NCBI GenBank assembly: GCA_003523255.1
Contig: DPGH01000012.1
Span: 160,217-224,216 of the forward strand
DNA length: 64,000 bases
DNA from: Clostridiales bacterium
Lineage (GTDB): Bacteria > Bacillota > Clostridia > Christensenellales > Borkfalkiaceae
Direction of reading: 5' to 3'
The translations under genes and the position numbers were made by a program. The notes below the pieces were generated by a model. That model was not told where the DNA came from. It worked only from the letters and a program-made list of their open reading frames with translations, and searched no databases. Shown here piece after piece: positions 17,797-26,620 of this stretch. Every line of letters starts with the position of its first letter. Within the stretch, counting starts at the first letter, position 1.

Positions 17797-18114
17797 ATGA
17801 ACGAAAAAACTTGTTCTTTTTGCGGCACGACGCTTGCCGTGTTCAAAAAAACGGGTATGCTCGGTTGCGCGCAGTGCTACGAAACGTTTTCTAAAGAAGT
17901 GGCGGAATGGGTAAAAACCGTTCAGGAGGGCGACGAACACGTCGGCAAAACGCCGACTATGCTCCCCGAAAGAGAATACGTTAAAAGATACAACGAACTT
18001 AAACGCCTTAAAGAAAACGCAATCATAAACGGAGATTTTTCTTCCGCAAACGAAATCGCGGGCGAAATGACGGATATTATGTTTGCACTCGAAGATTCGG
18101 GGGAGTATTTATGA
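17797..18114 (+). CDS. mcsA: McsA-like zinc-finger activator of arginine kinase, short form
   Basis: 105 residues with one zinc finger (C6-x2-C9 and C24-x2-C27) and a C-terminal UVR-like motif (about residues 62-97). Canonical McsA is about 180 residues with two finger pairs. Here only the second pair and the UVR part exist, and the gene starts normally, so it is a reduced form rather than a visible frameshift. McsA activates McsB. It overlaps mcsB by 4 bases (ATGA). Confidence 0.85.
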   Translation: MNEKTCSFCGTTLAVFKKTGMLGCAQCYETFSKEVAEWVKTVQEGDEHVGKTPTMLPEREYVKRYNELKRLKENAIINGDFSSANEIAGEMTDIMFALEDSGEYL

Positions 18115-19121
18115 CCGTAATCAATCCCGAAATTTACATGGGCAACGTCGTAAAAACGCGCGTAAGGCTTGCAAGAAATCTCGTAGGTTATCCTTTTCGT
18201 TTATCCGACGAAATCGTTTCGCGCGAGATAGTGAAAAAACTTAAACGCGCGTTGCAAAAAACGGGCGATTTTGCGGCGTTTATGACGGGCGACCTTTCTC
18301 CCATGACGCTCGAAGCGATGAAAGAAAAGCACCTTATAAGCTGTAATTTAATCGAAAACAGGGGCGTTTCCGCCGCGCTCGTATCGGACGACGAGAGCGT
18401 TTCGATTATGGTCGGAGAAGAGGACGTTTTGAGAGAGCAGTGTTTTATGAAAGGGCTGCGACTTAAAGAAGCGTACGAACGCATAGACGAGATAGACGAT
18501 TGCGTGTCGACGGAGTTCGATTTTTCTTTCGACGACAAACTCGGCTATTTAACGGCGTGCCCGACTAATCTCGGTACGGGATTAAGGGCTTCGGTTATGA
18601 CTTTTTTGCCTGCGCTTACCGAAAGCGGAAAAATAAAGCGAACGGTTGATAACCTTAAAGAAAGAGGTCTTACCGTAAGGGGGCTTTACGGTGAAGGCAG
18701 TGCGGCTGAAGGTTTTTTGTATCAGATCAGCAATGAGGTAACTCTCGGCGTTACCGAGTTTGAAATCATCAGGCGTGTAGAAAACGCGGTTTTAAGCATT
18801 TGCGAAGCGGAACGAAGAGAGGCGGAAAGACTGTATACAAGAAACGAACTTTTTACCATGGATAAAGCCAAAAAGTCTTTCGGCGTGCTGACTAACGCCG
18901 TACTTTTAAATTATAACGAGTTTTTGGAACATATGGCGAGAGTTAAAATCGCCGCAATGCTCGGTATGATAGACGTAACGGATTTCGGCGTGATTGACGA
19001 CCTGACGGAAGCGGTGAGGCCCGCGAGTCTGTGCGTCAGATGCGGCAAAAAACTTTCCGAAACGGACGAAGATTTAAGCCGTGCCGAAACCGTAAGAAAA
19101 GAACTTTTGAAAATCATTTAA
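18111..19121 (+). CDS. mcsB: Protein-arginine kinase McsB
   Basis: 336 residues of the phosphagen-kinase fold. Motifs are TRVRLARNL near residue 13, CPTNLGTGLRAS (catalytic Cys) near residue 146 and GLYGEGS near residue 185. McsB phosphorylates arginines and tags proteins for ClpCP. The segment matching the phosphoarginine-sensing RDxxRA pocket of Bacillus McsB reads MDKAKKSF here, so the two arginines are replaced. It is coupled to mcsA and followed by clpC after 15 bases. Confidence 0.92.
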   Translation: MTVINPEIYMGNVVKTRVRLARNLVGYPFRLSDEIVSREIVKKLKRALQKTGDFAAFMTGDLSPMTLEAMKEKHLISCNLIENRGVSAALVSDDESVSIMVGEEDVLREQCFMKGLRLKEAYERIDEIDDCVSTEFDFSFDDKLGYLTACPTNLGTGLRASVMTFLPALTESGKIKRTVDNLKERGLTVRGLYGEGSAAEGFLYQISNEVTLGVTEFEIIRRVENAVLSICEAERREAERLYTRNELFTMDKAKKSFGVLTNAVLLNYNEFLEHMARVKIAAMLGMIDVTDFGVIDDLTEAVRPASLCVRCGKKLSETDEDLSRAETVRKELLKII

Positions 19122-19136
19122 AAGGAGCGAAATTTG

Positions 19137-21629
19137 ATGTATTACGACGCATTTTCGCGCAGCGTGAACGAAGTTATAGAACTTTCCACTACGCTTGCGA
19201 AGCGTTTCGGTTGCAGATATATCGGCAGCGAGCATATTTTGTTTGGACTGTTAAACGTTTCCGACGGGCGTGCGGCGGCGATTCTGCGTGAAGCGGAAGT
19301 CGATAACGACAGATATCTTTATTATTTTCAGAGAACGGTTGAAAAAGACCTTGTTATTCCCGGCAATATGTTTACGCCGAGGACGAAAAGACTTTTCGAA
19401 ACGGCTATAGATATTTCGCTTAAAGCACACGCGGGTTTCGTCGGCACGGAGCATCTTTTGCTTGCGGTGCTTACCGATACCGGCAGCGTGGCGGTCGCAA
19501 TACTTAAAGCAATGCGCGTACCCGTTGACGAAATAATAGAAGAACTTTCTTCCACTCTTTTCGGTGCGGACGATTTCGGCGACGAGGCGGACGAATACGA
19601 GGACGTTAAGTCTCCTTCCGTTTTATATGCCGGCGCTCAAAAAACCGCAGGGCAACCCCATACTACGGGCGAGCAGACCGACCTCGGCGAACTCGCTAAA
19701 TTCGGCGTAAATCTTTGTAAACTCGCGTCCGACGGAAAACTCGACCCCGTTATCGGCAGGAAAAAGGAGATAGACCGAGTAATTCAGATTCTGTCCCGCA
19801 GAACGAAAAACAACCCCGTTCTTATCGGCGAACCGGGCGTAGGTAAAAGCGCGGTGGTAGAAGGACTTGCGGAGGCTATCGTAGAGGGCAGAGTTCCGGA
19901 AATTTTGGCGGATAAAACGGTATTTTCGCTTGACATTGCAAGTATGCTTGCAGGTGCGAGATACCGCGGAGATTTTGAGGAAAGACTGAAAAAAGCCATA
20001 GACGTAGTAAAAGACAACGGCAACATTATTTTATTTATCGACGAAATTCACAACATCGTCGGCGCTGGCAGCACCGGCGAAGGCAATATGGACGCGGCTA
20101 ATATTTTAAAACCCATGCTTTCACGCGGGGAATTGCAAACCATAGGCGCGACTACTATAGACGAATATCGAAAGTATATCGAAAAAGACGCCGCGTTAGA
20201 ACGCCGTTTTCAACCCGTTATAGTCGACGCGCCCTCGGTAGACGAAACGGTGGAAATTTTAAAAGGGCTCCGCGACAAATACGAATCTCACCACGGCGTA
20301 TCTATTCCGGACGACGCCATTACCGCCGCGGTTACGTTATCGGACAGATATATTACGGACAGATTTTTACCCGATAAAGCGATAGACCTTATCGACGAAG
20401 CGGCGTCCCGCGTGCGACTCGACAGTTATAATTCGCCGGTAGAAGCCCGTCAGAAAGAAAACGAACTCAATCTTTTAATCGCGCAAAAAAACGACGCCAA
20501 AAGAAGAGACGATTTTGAAAGGGCTATAAAACTGAACAAGGACATTGACAGGGTTTCGGCGGAACTCGACGAAATCAAAGCGCGTGCCCAAAAGTCCTCC
20601 GGTTCGAGGGATAAACTCAGACTCACGCCGGACGACGTGGCTAAAGTCGTAAGCAATTGGACGGGCGTACCCGTAGTTAAACTTACCGAAACCGAGGCGC
20701 AAAAACTTTTAGACCTCGAGGATACTCTTCATAAACGCGTTATCGGTCAAAGCGAAGCGGTAAAAGCGGTTGCGTACGCGATAAGGCGGGCAAGGGCAGG
20801 GTTAAAAGACCCCAACAGACCCGTCGGTTCGTTTATATTCGTAGGTCCTACGGGCGTAGGTAAAACCGAACTCGCAAAAGCGCTTGCCGAGACCGTTTTC
20901 GGCAACGAAAACAATCTTATCAGAGTAGATATGAGCGAGTTTATGGAAAAGCATTCCGTCAGCAAACTCGTCGGCGCGCCGCCGGGATACGTCGGGTTCG
21001 ACGAGGCGGGGCAACTTACCGAAAAGGTAAGGAGAAAACCGTATTCCGTTATACTTTTCGACGAGATAGAAAAAGCCCATCCGGACGTTTTCAATCTGAT
21101 GTTGCAAATTTTAGACGACGGCAGACTTACCGACAGCAAGGGTAGAGTCGTAAGTTTTAAAAATACCATCATAATAATGACGAGCAACGTCGGCGCGACG
21201 GAAATACAAAAAACCGCTTCTCTCGGATTTAAGGCGGGCAAAGCCGCGGAATACGACGATATGTGCGACAGATATAACGAAGCGCTTAAAGAAAAATTCC
21301 GCCCCGAATTTTTGAACAGGATAGACGAGATAATAGTATTCGAAAAACTGAAGAAAAGCGAAACGGCGCAAATAGCGGAACTTATGTTGTCGTCGCTGAA
21401 AAAACGCCTTGCCGCATTCGACGTAAAACTCGAAATAACCCCTTCAGCGATGGATCTGATAACCGAAAAGGGTTACGACGAAAATTACGGCGCGCGCCCG
21501 CTTAAAAGGGTGTTACAGCGGTATATAGAGGATAAACTGAGCGAAGAGATTCTGCTCGGCAATCTAAAAGAAAAATCGGTTATAGAAATAGACGCCGCGG
21601 GAGACGAATTTATTTTTATAAAAAAATAA
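19137..21629 (+). CDS. clpC: Clp protease ATP-binding subunit ClpC
   Basis: 830 residues. Two N-terminal Clp repeats (about 1-145), the first AAA+ domain with Walker A GEPGVGKS, a middle region with a UVR-like coiled coil (about 425-460), and the second AAA+ domain with GPTGVGKT, ending in the D2-small domain. It unfolds substrates for ClpP and, with McsB, degrades arginine-phosphorylated proteins. ATG at 19137 is preferred (GGAG upstream) over a TTG three bases earlier. No ctsR gene is present in this cluster, unlike Bacillus. Confidence 0.95.
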   Translation: MYYDAFSRSVNEVIELSTTLAKRFGCRYIGSEHILFGLLNVSDGRAAAILREAEVDNDRYLYYFQRTVEKDLVIPGNMFTPRTKRLFETAIDISLKAHAGFVGTEHLLLAVLTDTGSVAVAILKAMRVPVDEIIEELSSTLFGADDFGDEADEYEDVKSPSVLYAGAQKTAGQPHTTGEQTDLGELAKFGVNLCKLASDGKLDPVIGRKKEIDRVIQILSRRTKNNPVLIGEPGVGKSAVVEGLAEAIVEGRVPEILADKTVFSLDIASMLAGARYRGDFEERLKKAIDVVKDNGNIILFIDEIHNIVGAGSTGEGNMDAANILKPMLSRGELQTIGATTIDEYRKYIEKDAALERRFQPVIVDAPSVDETVEILKGLRDKYESHHGVSIPDDAITAAVTLSDRYITDRFLPDKAIDLIDEAASRVRLDSYNSPVEARQKENELNLLIAQKNDAKRRDDFERAIKLNKDIDRVSAELDEIKARAQKSSGSRDKLRLTPDDVAKVVSNWTGVPVVKLTETEAQKLLDLEDTLHKRVIGQSEAVKAVAYAIRRARAGLKDPNRPVGSFIFVGPTGVGKTELAKALAETVFGNENNLIRVDMSEFMEKHSVSKLVGAPPGYVGFDEAGQLTEKVRRKPYSVILFDEIEKAHPDVFNLMLQILDDGRLTDSKGRVVSFKNTIIIMTSNVGATEIQKTASLGFKAGKAAEYDDMCDRYNEALKEKFRPEFLNRIDEIIVFEKLKKSETAQIAELMLSSLKKRLAAFDVKLEITPSAMDLITEKGYDENYGARPLKRVLQRYIEDKLSEEILLGNLKEKSVIEIDAAGDEFIFIKK

Positions 21630-21703
21630 TTTACCGATAAAAACGACTAAAATAAAAAGGGTTTTAAGCCGCCTGCGGCGTAATAATATATAGGAGGCAT
21701 CTT

Positions 21704-22240
21704 ATGAAACTTGAAATTTTGGCAAGAAACTGTGAAGTAAGCGACAAACTCAAACGCATCACCGAAAACAAACTCGAAAAACTCGATAAATATTTCGGCG
21801 AAGACGAGCCTTCCGCAAAGGTTGTGTTCAAAAAAGAAGGTCAACTTTTAACGACCGAAGTAATGCTTTCTTATGCAGGCAAATTCGTTCGCGCGGCGGC
21901 TTCGGGAGATAATTTTTACGACGACCTCGACGTGGTATTACCTAAACTCGAGGGGCAGATAAGAAAATACCGCACCCGCTTCGACAAGCATAATAAAAAC
22001 AACGCTTATAAAACTCAGGCGGAATTCTCCGGCGAAAAAACTTACGAAGAAAAGAAAACTCGCCTGGTAAAAGAGAAGAAATTCGCGCTTTCTCCCATGA
22101 CTGTGGATGAGGCGATAGAAGAAATGGAACTTTTGGGACACTCTTTCTACGTATTCAGAGAGGCGAAAAGCAACACGGTGCAAGTTCTGTACGCCCGTAA
22201 CGACGGCGACCTTGCGCTTATAGAAACCGACGGCGAATAA
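21704..22240 (+). CDS. hpf: Ribosome hibernation-promoting factor, long form
   Basis: 178 residues: an N-terminal S30AE/HPF domain (about 1-100) and a C-terminal dimerisation domain (about 124-178, starting FALSPMTVDEAIEEMELLGHSF). Long HPF pairs 70S ribosomes into inactive 100S dimers in stationary phase. A GGAGG site stands before the ATG. It stands alone between clpC and an unrelated gene. Confidence 0.94.
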   Translation: MKLEILARNCEVSDKLKRITENKLEKLDKYFGEDEPSAKVVFKKEGQLLTTEVMLSYAGKFVRAAASGDNFYDDLDVVLPKLEGQIRKYRTRFDKHNKNNAYKTQAEFSGEKTYEEKKTRLVKEKKFALSPMTVDEAIEEMELLGHSFYVFREAKSNTVQVLYARNDGDLALIETDGE

Positions 22241-22269
22241 ACGCTTCGGATTACGGGGTAATCGTTCAA

Positions 22270-23064
22270 ATGAAAATCGGCGTTTCAACCGCGTCGTTGT
22301 TCGGCAGATATTTTACTGAGGACGCTTTAAAGTTTTTAAGCGACGGCGGCGTCGAAACGGCGGAAGTTTTTCTCGAAACCTACCGTGAATATACGGCGGA
22401 ATTCGGCGAAATACTTAAAAAAAACAAAGGTAAAACCGAAGTCCATTCGGTTCATACTTTGACGACGCAATTCGAGCCGCAATTGTACAGCCTTAACGTT
22501 CGTGCGAAAGAAGATTCTTTCGGTTTGCTCGAGGGAACCATGCGCGCGGCGGAGGCGGTCGGGGCAAAGTGCTATACCTTTCACGGTACGGCAAGACTGA
22601 AACGTACGCCGATTAAAATCGATTTCGACCGCATAGGCGGCATTACGAACGATATAATAAAAGTATGTTCCTCTCACGGAGTAACTCTTGCGTATGAAAA
22701 CGTGCACTGGTGTTACTATAATTACGTCGGTTTTTTTTCGGAACTAAAAAAACGCGTTCCCGCGCTTAAAGGCACGCTCGATATAAAGCAGGCGCGCCAA
22801 AGCGGGCTCGGGTACGAAGGGTTTTTAAGCGAAATGGGAAAAGACATCGTAACCGTGCATCTGTCGGATATAGACGAAAACGGCAAAATGTGTTTGCCGG
22901 GTAAAGGAACGACCGATTTTTACGAATTGTTTACAAGGCTTTCTTCCGTCGGCTTTGACGGCGCGATGCTTATAGAAGCGTATAAAGACGATTTTGATAA
23001 AGACTGCGAATTATTCGAATCGATAGATTATCTTAAAAACGTAGCGGCAAAAGCATTTAAATGA
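22270..23064 (+). CDS. Sugar phosphate isomerase/epimerase-like TIM-barrel protein
   Basis: 264 residues of the AP-endonuclease-2/xylose-isomerase-like barrel. The N-terminal strand is MKIGVSTA-, with metal-ligand-like positions in YENVHW, DIKQA, TVHLSDID and LIEAY. These enzymes isomerise or epimerise sugars or nick DNA. Length and the missing EndoIV motifs favour a sugar enzyme, but the substrate cannot be read from sequence. It ends at a strong terminator. Confidence 0.8.
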   Translation: MKIGVSTASLFGRYFTEDALKFLSDGGVETAEVFLETYREYTAEFGEILKKNKGKTEVHSVHTLTTQFEPQLYSLNVRAKEDSFGLLEGTMRAAEAVGAKCYTFHGTARLKRTPIKIDFDRIGGITNDIIKVCSSHGVTLAYENVHWCYYNYVGFFSELKKRVPALKGTLDIKQARQSGLGYEGFLSEMGKDIVTVHLSDIDENGKMCLPGKGTTDFYELFTRLSSVGFDGAMLIEAYKDDFDKDCELFESIDYLKNVAAKAFK

Positions 23065-23083
23065 ATTAAACGGCAAAAACGTT

Positions 23084-23120
23084 CGGGCGAAAACAGGTTA
23101 AGGTTTTCGCCCGTTTTTTT
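23084..23120 (+). terminator. Rho-independent terminator
   Basis: CGGGCGAAAAC (23084-23094) pairs with GTTTTCGCCCG (23103-23113), followed by T7. It closes the TIM-barrel gene. Confidence 0.9.
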
Positions 23121-23131
23121 CGTTCAATCGG

Positions 23132-23160
23132 TTGAGTTAATTTTATAAATATGTTATCAT
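23132..23160 (+). promoter_or_regulatory. Sigma-A-type promoter of the HAD gene
   Basis: TTGAGT (23132-23137), a 17-base spacer and TATCAT (23155-23160). The ATG follows 29 bases later. Confidence 0.6.
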
Positions 23161-23189
23161 AAAATATATTTATACAATAGGGAAAGCAT

Positions 23190-23873
23190 ATGATAAAAGC
23201 GGCGTTTATCGATATAGACAATACATTGCTCGATTTTAACGAAAGTTCAAAAATCGCAATTGCCCGTGCTTTTACCGAAAACGGACTCGAATATAACGAA
23301 AAAATTTTTCCCGTATTCAAAAAAGTAAACGACGCGCTTTGGTCGGACGTGGAAAAGAAAATAATCGACAAACCCTATCTGCACGAGGTAAGATTTAACC
23401 GCGTTTTAGAAAGACTCGGTAGCGGTTACGCTGGAAAAGCGGAAGGCAAAAACGTTGAAAAACTGTATCTTGCCGCCCTGCATGAAACGGCTGTCAAAAT
23501 TGACGGCGCGGCGGAAATCTGCGACTATCTTTCTAAAAAATATCTTCTTTGCGCGGCGAGCAACGCCTATTACGATCAGCAGATAAACAGACTGAAAAAG
23601 GCGGGACTGCTTGATTATTTCGCCCATATTTTCGTATCGGAAAAAATCGGAGTAAACAAACCCGACGAAGGCTTTTTTAAAGCGTGTTTTAACGCGCTCG
23701 GAAAGGTTCTTCCGTCCGAAGCGGTAATGATAGGCGATTCCGTTACCGCGGATATAATCGGCGCGAAAAAATACGGCATGCAAACCGTCTGGTTTTTGCC
23801 TGTCGGCGCAGAGAACTGCGCGTACGCGGATTTTAAGGTTAAAACTCTTTCGGAAATAAAAAATTACTTATAG
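23190..23873 (+). CDS. HAD-family phosphatase (YjjG-like)
   Basis: 227 residues. Motif I is DIDNT near residue 8, motif II the SNAYYDQQ segment, motif III a conserved lysine in GVNKPD, and motif IV IGDSVTADI. A helical cap lies between motifs I and II (class C1). Such proteins dephosphorylate nucleotides or small metabolites; YjjG acts on non-canonical pyrimidine nucleotides. The substrate is inferred only. It has its own promoter and terminates before the DUF1538 gene. Confidence 0.85.
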   Translation: MIKAAFIDIDNTLLDFNESSKIAIARAFTENGLEYNEKIFPVFKKVNDALWSDVEKKIIDKPYLHEVRFNRVLERLGSGYAGKAEGKNVEKLYLAALHETAVKIDGAAEICDYLSKKYLLCAASNAYYDQQINRLKKAGLLDYFAHIFVSEKIGVNKPDEGFFKACFNALGKVLPSEAVMIGDSVTADIIGAKKYGMQTVWFLPVGAENCAYADFKVKTLSEIKNYL

Positions 23874-23922
23874 TGCCCGTACGTTTTACTTTGCCGTAAA
23901 TTCGGCAGAGAAAGGAGGAGAA

Positions 23923-25476
23923 GTGAAAAAAAGATTCGGATTCTTTTTAACAGACAAAACCATTATTTCGGAAAAAATAAAAGAAGCCTTTTCTTCGGTT
24001 TTGCCCATAACGATAATAGTTATGCTTTTGTGCATAACCGTTACGCCGCTCGACAGCGGGATAATACTTGCCTTTATACTCGGCGCGGCAAGCGTCGTCG
24101 TGGGGACGGGGCTTTTCACTTTGGGTGCGGACACCGCTATGACGCCCATAGGGTCGTACGTAGGTTCTTCCGTAATAAAATCGAAAAAAATTTGGCTTAT
24201 TATACCGGTATACTTTATAGTCGGCGTGGTAATAACCGTTTCCGAACCCGACCTTATGGTGCTTACGGGTAGACTTAAAGAAACCGTAAACGAGTGGGTG
24301 CTTATCATAAGCATAGGCGCAGGCGTAGGTTTTTTCCTCGTCGTGGCGTTTTTACGGGTTATACTTAACGTTAAATTCTCTTATCTCCTGATAGGTTGCT
24401 ATACGATAGTTTTCGTGCTGTCGTTTTTCGTGCCGAAAACTTTCGTGCCGCTCGCGTTCGATTCGGGCGGGGTTACGACCGGACCCATGAGCGTTCCGTT
24501 TATAATCGCGATAGGTACGGGTCTTGCTTCTATCAGAAGCGATAAAAACGCCGAGGCAGACGGTTTCGGTCTTACCGCGCTTTGCTCGATAGGACCTATT
24601 ATCGCGGTTATGATACTCGGTATAATATATAAACCCGAAAGTATCGAAGTCGCGCAGACGGAACTCCCCGAGTTAAACAATTCCGCAGACGTAATGCGTA
24701 ATTTCTTAAAAGATTTTCCGGGGATATGCAAAGAAGTTGCTATCGCGCTTTTACCGATATTTTTCATGTTCCTCGTCGCGCTTATGTTCGGCGAAAAAAT
24801 ATCTAAAGCGAAATTTACCAAAATACTTATCGGCGTGCTTTATACGTTCGTGGGGCTTGTGCTTTTCCTTGTCGGGGTGAACTTCGGGTTTTTGCCCGTG
24901 GGCGAAAAAATAGGCGAAGCGTTCGGCAGTAACCCGGATATATCCTGGGCAGTCGTTCCGCTCGGTATGCTGATAGGCTTTTTCGTGGTTGCGGCAGAAC
25001 CTGCGGTGCACGTATTAACGAAGCAGGTGTATGAAATAACCGAAGGCGCGATTCCTAAAAAGATGTTGTCGGTCAGCCTTATGATAGGCACCGCCGTTTC
25101 GGTAGGGCTCGCAATGCTCAGAATACTGTTGCATATTGACGTAATGTATTTCATTTTGCCGTGCTACGTAATATCTCTCGCGCTGACGTTCGTCGTTCCG
25201 GAAATATTTACGGCGATAGCGTTCGACTCCGGCGGGGTTGCATCCGGGGCGATGGCAACGGGATTTATCATGCCGCTTGCGCTCGGTCTTACGAGGGCTC
25301 TCGGCGGCAATCTCGCGACGGAGGGCTTCGGGGTTGTGGCGTTTATCGCGATGACGCCTCTCATTACCATACAGATTATGGGATTGTGCTACAAAATCAA
25401 ACTTTCGCGCGTTAAGGGCAAATCGAGTACCCCTGCGGAAAGTTCGGATACGGAAAACGAAGAAATTATCGGTTAG
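23923..25476 (+). CDS. DUF1538 membrane transporter, two halves fused
   Basis: 517 residues, about 12-14 membrane helices. The protein is an internal duplication: the first half has AFDSGGVTTGPMSVPFI and the second AFDSGGVASGAMATGFI at matching positions. In some bacteria the halves are separate genes. From memory, a DUF1538 pair from a halophile (UmpAB) was reported as a Na+/K+-proton antiporter. GTG start after an AGGAGGAG site. The next gene, 9 bases on, encodes a P-II-like protein, which suggests ligand control of transport. Ion identity is unknown. Confidence 0.85.
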   Translation: MKKRFGFFLTDKTIISEKIKEAFSSVLPITIIVMLLCITVTPLDSGIILAFILGAASVVVGTGLFTLGADTAMTPIGSYVGSSVIKSKKIWLIIPVYFIVGVVITVSEPDLMVLTGRLKETVNEWVLIISIGAGVGFFLVVAFLRVILNVKFSYLLIGCYTIVFVLSFFVPKTFVPLAFDSGGVTTGPMSVPFIIAIGTGLASIRSDKNAEADGFGLTALCSIGPIIAVMILGIIYKPESIEVAQTELPELNNSADVMRNFLKDFPGICKEVAIALLPIFFMFLVALMFGEKISKAKFTKILIGVLYTFVGLVLFLVGVNFGFLPVGEKIGEAFGSNPDISWAVVPLGMLIGFFVVAAEPAVHVLTKQVYEITEGAIPKKMLSVSLMIGTAVSVGLAMLRILLHIDVMYFILPCYVISLALTFVVPEIFTAIAFDSGGVASGAMATGFIMPLALGLTRALGGNLATEGFGVVAFIAMTPLITIQIMGLCYKIKLSRVKGKSSTPAESSDTENEEIIG

Positions 25477-25485
25477 GAGCGTTTT

Positions 25486-26160
25486 ATGTTGGGTTGTAAA
25501 TTTATGATAACCGTTACCGAAAGGGAATGGACGGAACAATATCTCGATTTTTTCAAAAGGCACGGCGCCGCAAACGTAATTTCTAAATTATGCGCGGGCA
25601 CGTCTACCGACCAGATGTTAGACCTTTGGGGACTTGAAAAAACCGATAAAGTTATGTACGAACTTGTCGTAAGGACGGAAAACGAACAGGAAATCAAAAA
25701 CGCGTTGCATTCTGAAATGAATATCGGCGGCGCGGGCAACGGAATAGCGTTTTTTATACCGATAGACAGCGTCGGGGGAGAAAGCGCGTTAAAATATCTC
25801 GCGGGCGATACGCCCGTAAGTAAAACGGAGGCGAAAGAAATGGAAAGTAAATTTGCGCTGATTATATCCGTAATGGATAAAGGTTATGCCGAAACCGCTA
25901 TGGAAGCGGCGCGGGCGGCGGGTGCGACCGGCGGCACGATAGTGCGGGCGAAAGGCACCGGTGCGGAAATGGCTAAATTTTTCGGTGTAAGCATAAGCGA
26001 AGAAAAAGAAATGCTTTATATCGTGAGCGACAGACCTTCACGCGACGGAATAATGCGCGCGATTATGGATAAAGTCGGTTCTAAGACCGCCGCACACGGC
26101 GTGGTGTTTACGTTACCCGTAGATTCCGTTTGCGGTATAAGACGTTGGGAGGAAGAGTAG
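25486..26160 (+). CDS. Tandem P-II-like regulatory protein
   Basis: 224 residues made of two P-II-like ferredoxin folds (about 1-108 and 115-224). Each ends in a similar GxxFxxPxDSVxG segment: FFIPIDSVGG near residue 85 and FTLPVDSVCG near 209. The second repeat has the ARAAGATGGTI-x-RAKG stretch seen in P-II-like proteins. P-II proteins sense small ligands and gate membrane transporters by direct contact. The DUF1538 neighbour is the obvious partner (inference). ATG at 25486 with a GGAG site. Confidence 0.85.
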   Translation: MLGCKFMITVTEREWTEQYLDFFKRHGAANVISKLCAGTSTDQMLDLWGLEKTDKVMYELVVRTENEQEIKNALHSEMNIGGAGNGIAFFIPIDSVGGESALKYLAGDTPVSKTEAKEMESKFALIISVMDKGYAETAMEAARAAGATGGTIVRAKGTGAEMAKFFGVSISEEKEMLYIVSDRPSRDGIMRAIMDKVGSKTAAHGVVFTLPVDSVCGIRRWEEE

Positions 26161-26161
26161 T

Positions 26162-26617
26162 TTGCCCTCCTTTAATATCCGTACCGTAAAAGACGTAAAA
26201 TCCGACGTTACCCGAAAGGGTGAGGCGGCTTTTGTTCCGAGAGGAAACAGTATGTGGCCGTTTTTAAAAAACGGCGGGCAAACCGTAATAATAGGCGTGC
26301 CGAAGCGTCCGTTTTCCGTGTATGACGTGATTTTTTTCACTCGTGCGGACGGAACCGAGGTTCTGCACAGAATAATCGGTTTTGACGGTAACGACCTTTT
26401 GGTTTGCGGAGACAGTCAGTTTACCGTAGAACGGGTCAGCCCGCAAGCGGTATTTGCCGTGATGAACGGATTTTATAAAGGCAAAAGGTATGTTGAAAGT
26501 TCCGATGAAAAATACCTTAAAGACGTAGAAAAATGGTATAAGCGGAAGATTATCAGAAAAATCAGACTTAAATTTTTTTATTTAGGACTTAAAATCAAAC
26601 GTATTTTTAAAAGGTGA
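26162..26617 (+). CDS. S24/S26-family peptidase-like protein with a Ser-His pair
   Basis: 151 residues. Ser30 lies in PRGNSMWPFL and the position of the general base is His69 in EVLHRIIG, as in SipW/ER-type signal peptidases rather than the Ser-Lys type at 9985. There is no N-terminal membrane helix; the C-terminus is very basic and hydrophobic (about residues 110-151) and could bind the membrane. TTG start right after the P-II stop, with GAGGAAG upstream. Peptidase activity is plausible; the substrate is unknown. Confidence 0.7.
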   Translation: MPSFNIRTVKDVKSDVTRKGEAAFVPRGNSMWPFLKNGGQTVIIGVPKRPFSVYDVIFFTRADGTEVLHRIIGFDGNDLLVCGDSQFTVERVSPQAVFAVMNGFYKGKRYVESSDEKYLKDVEKWYKRKIIRKIRLKFFYLGLKIKRIFKR

Positions 26618-26620
26618 GTT

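Noticed and set aside
17797..17797. Frameshift at the 5' end of mcsA hiding a longer protein
   Set aside because: Only 11 bases separate galU and mcsA, so there is no room for the missing finger.
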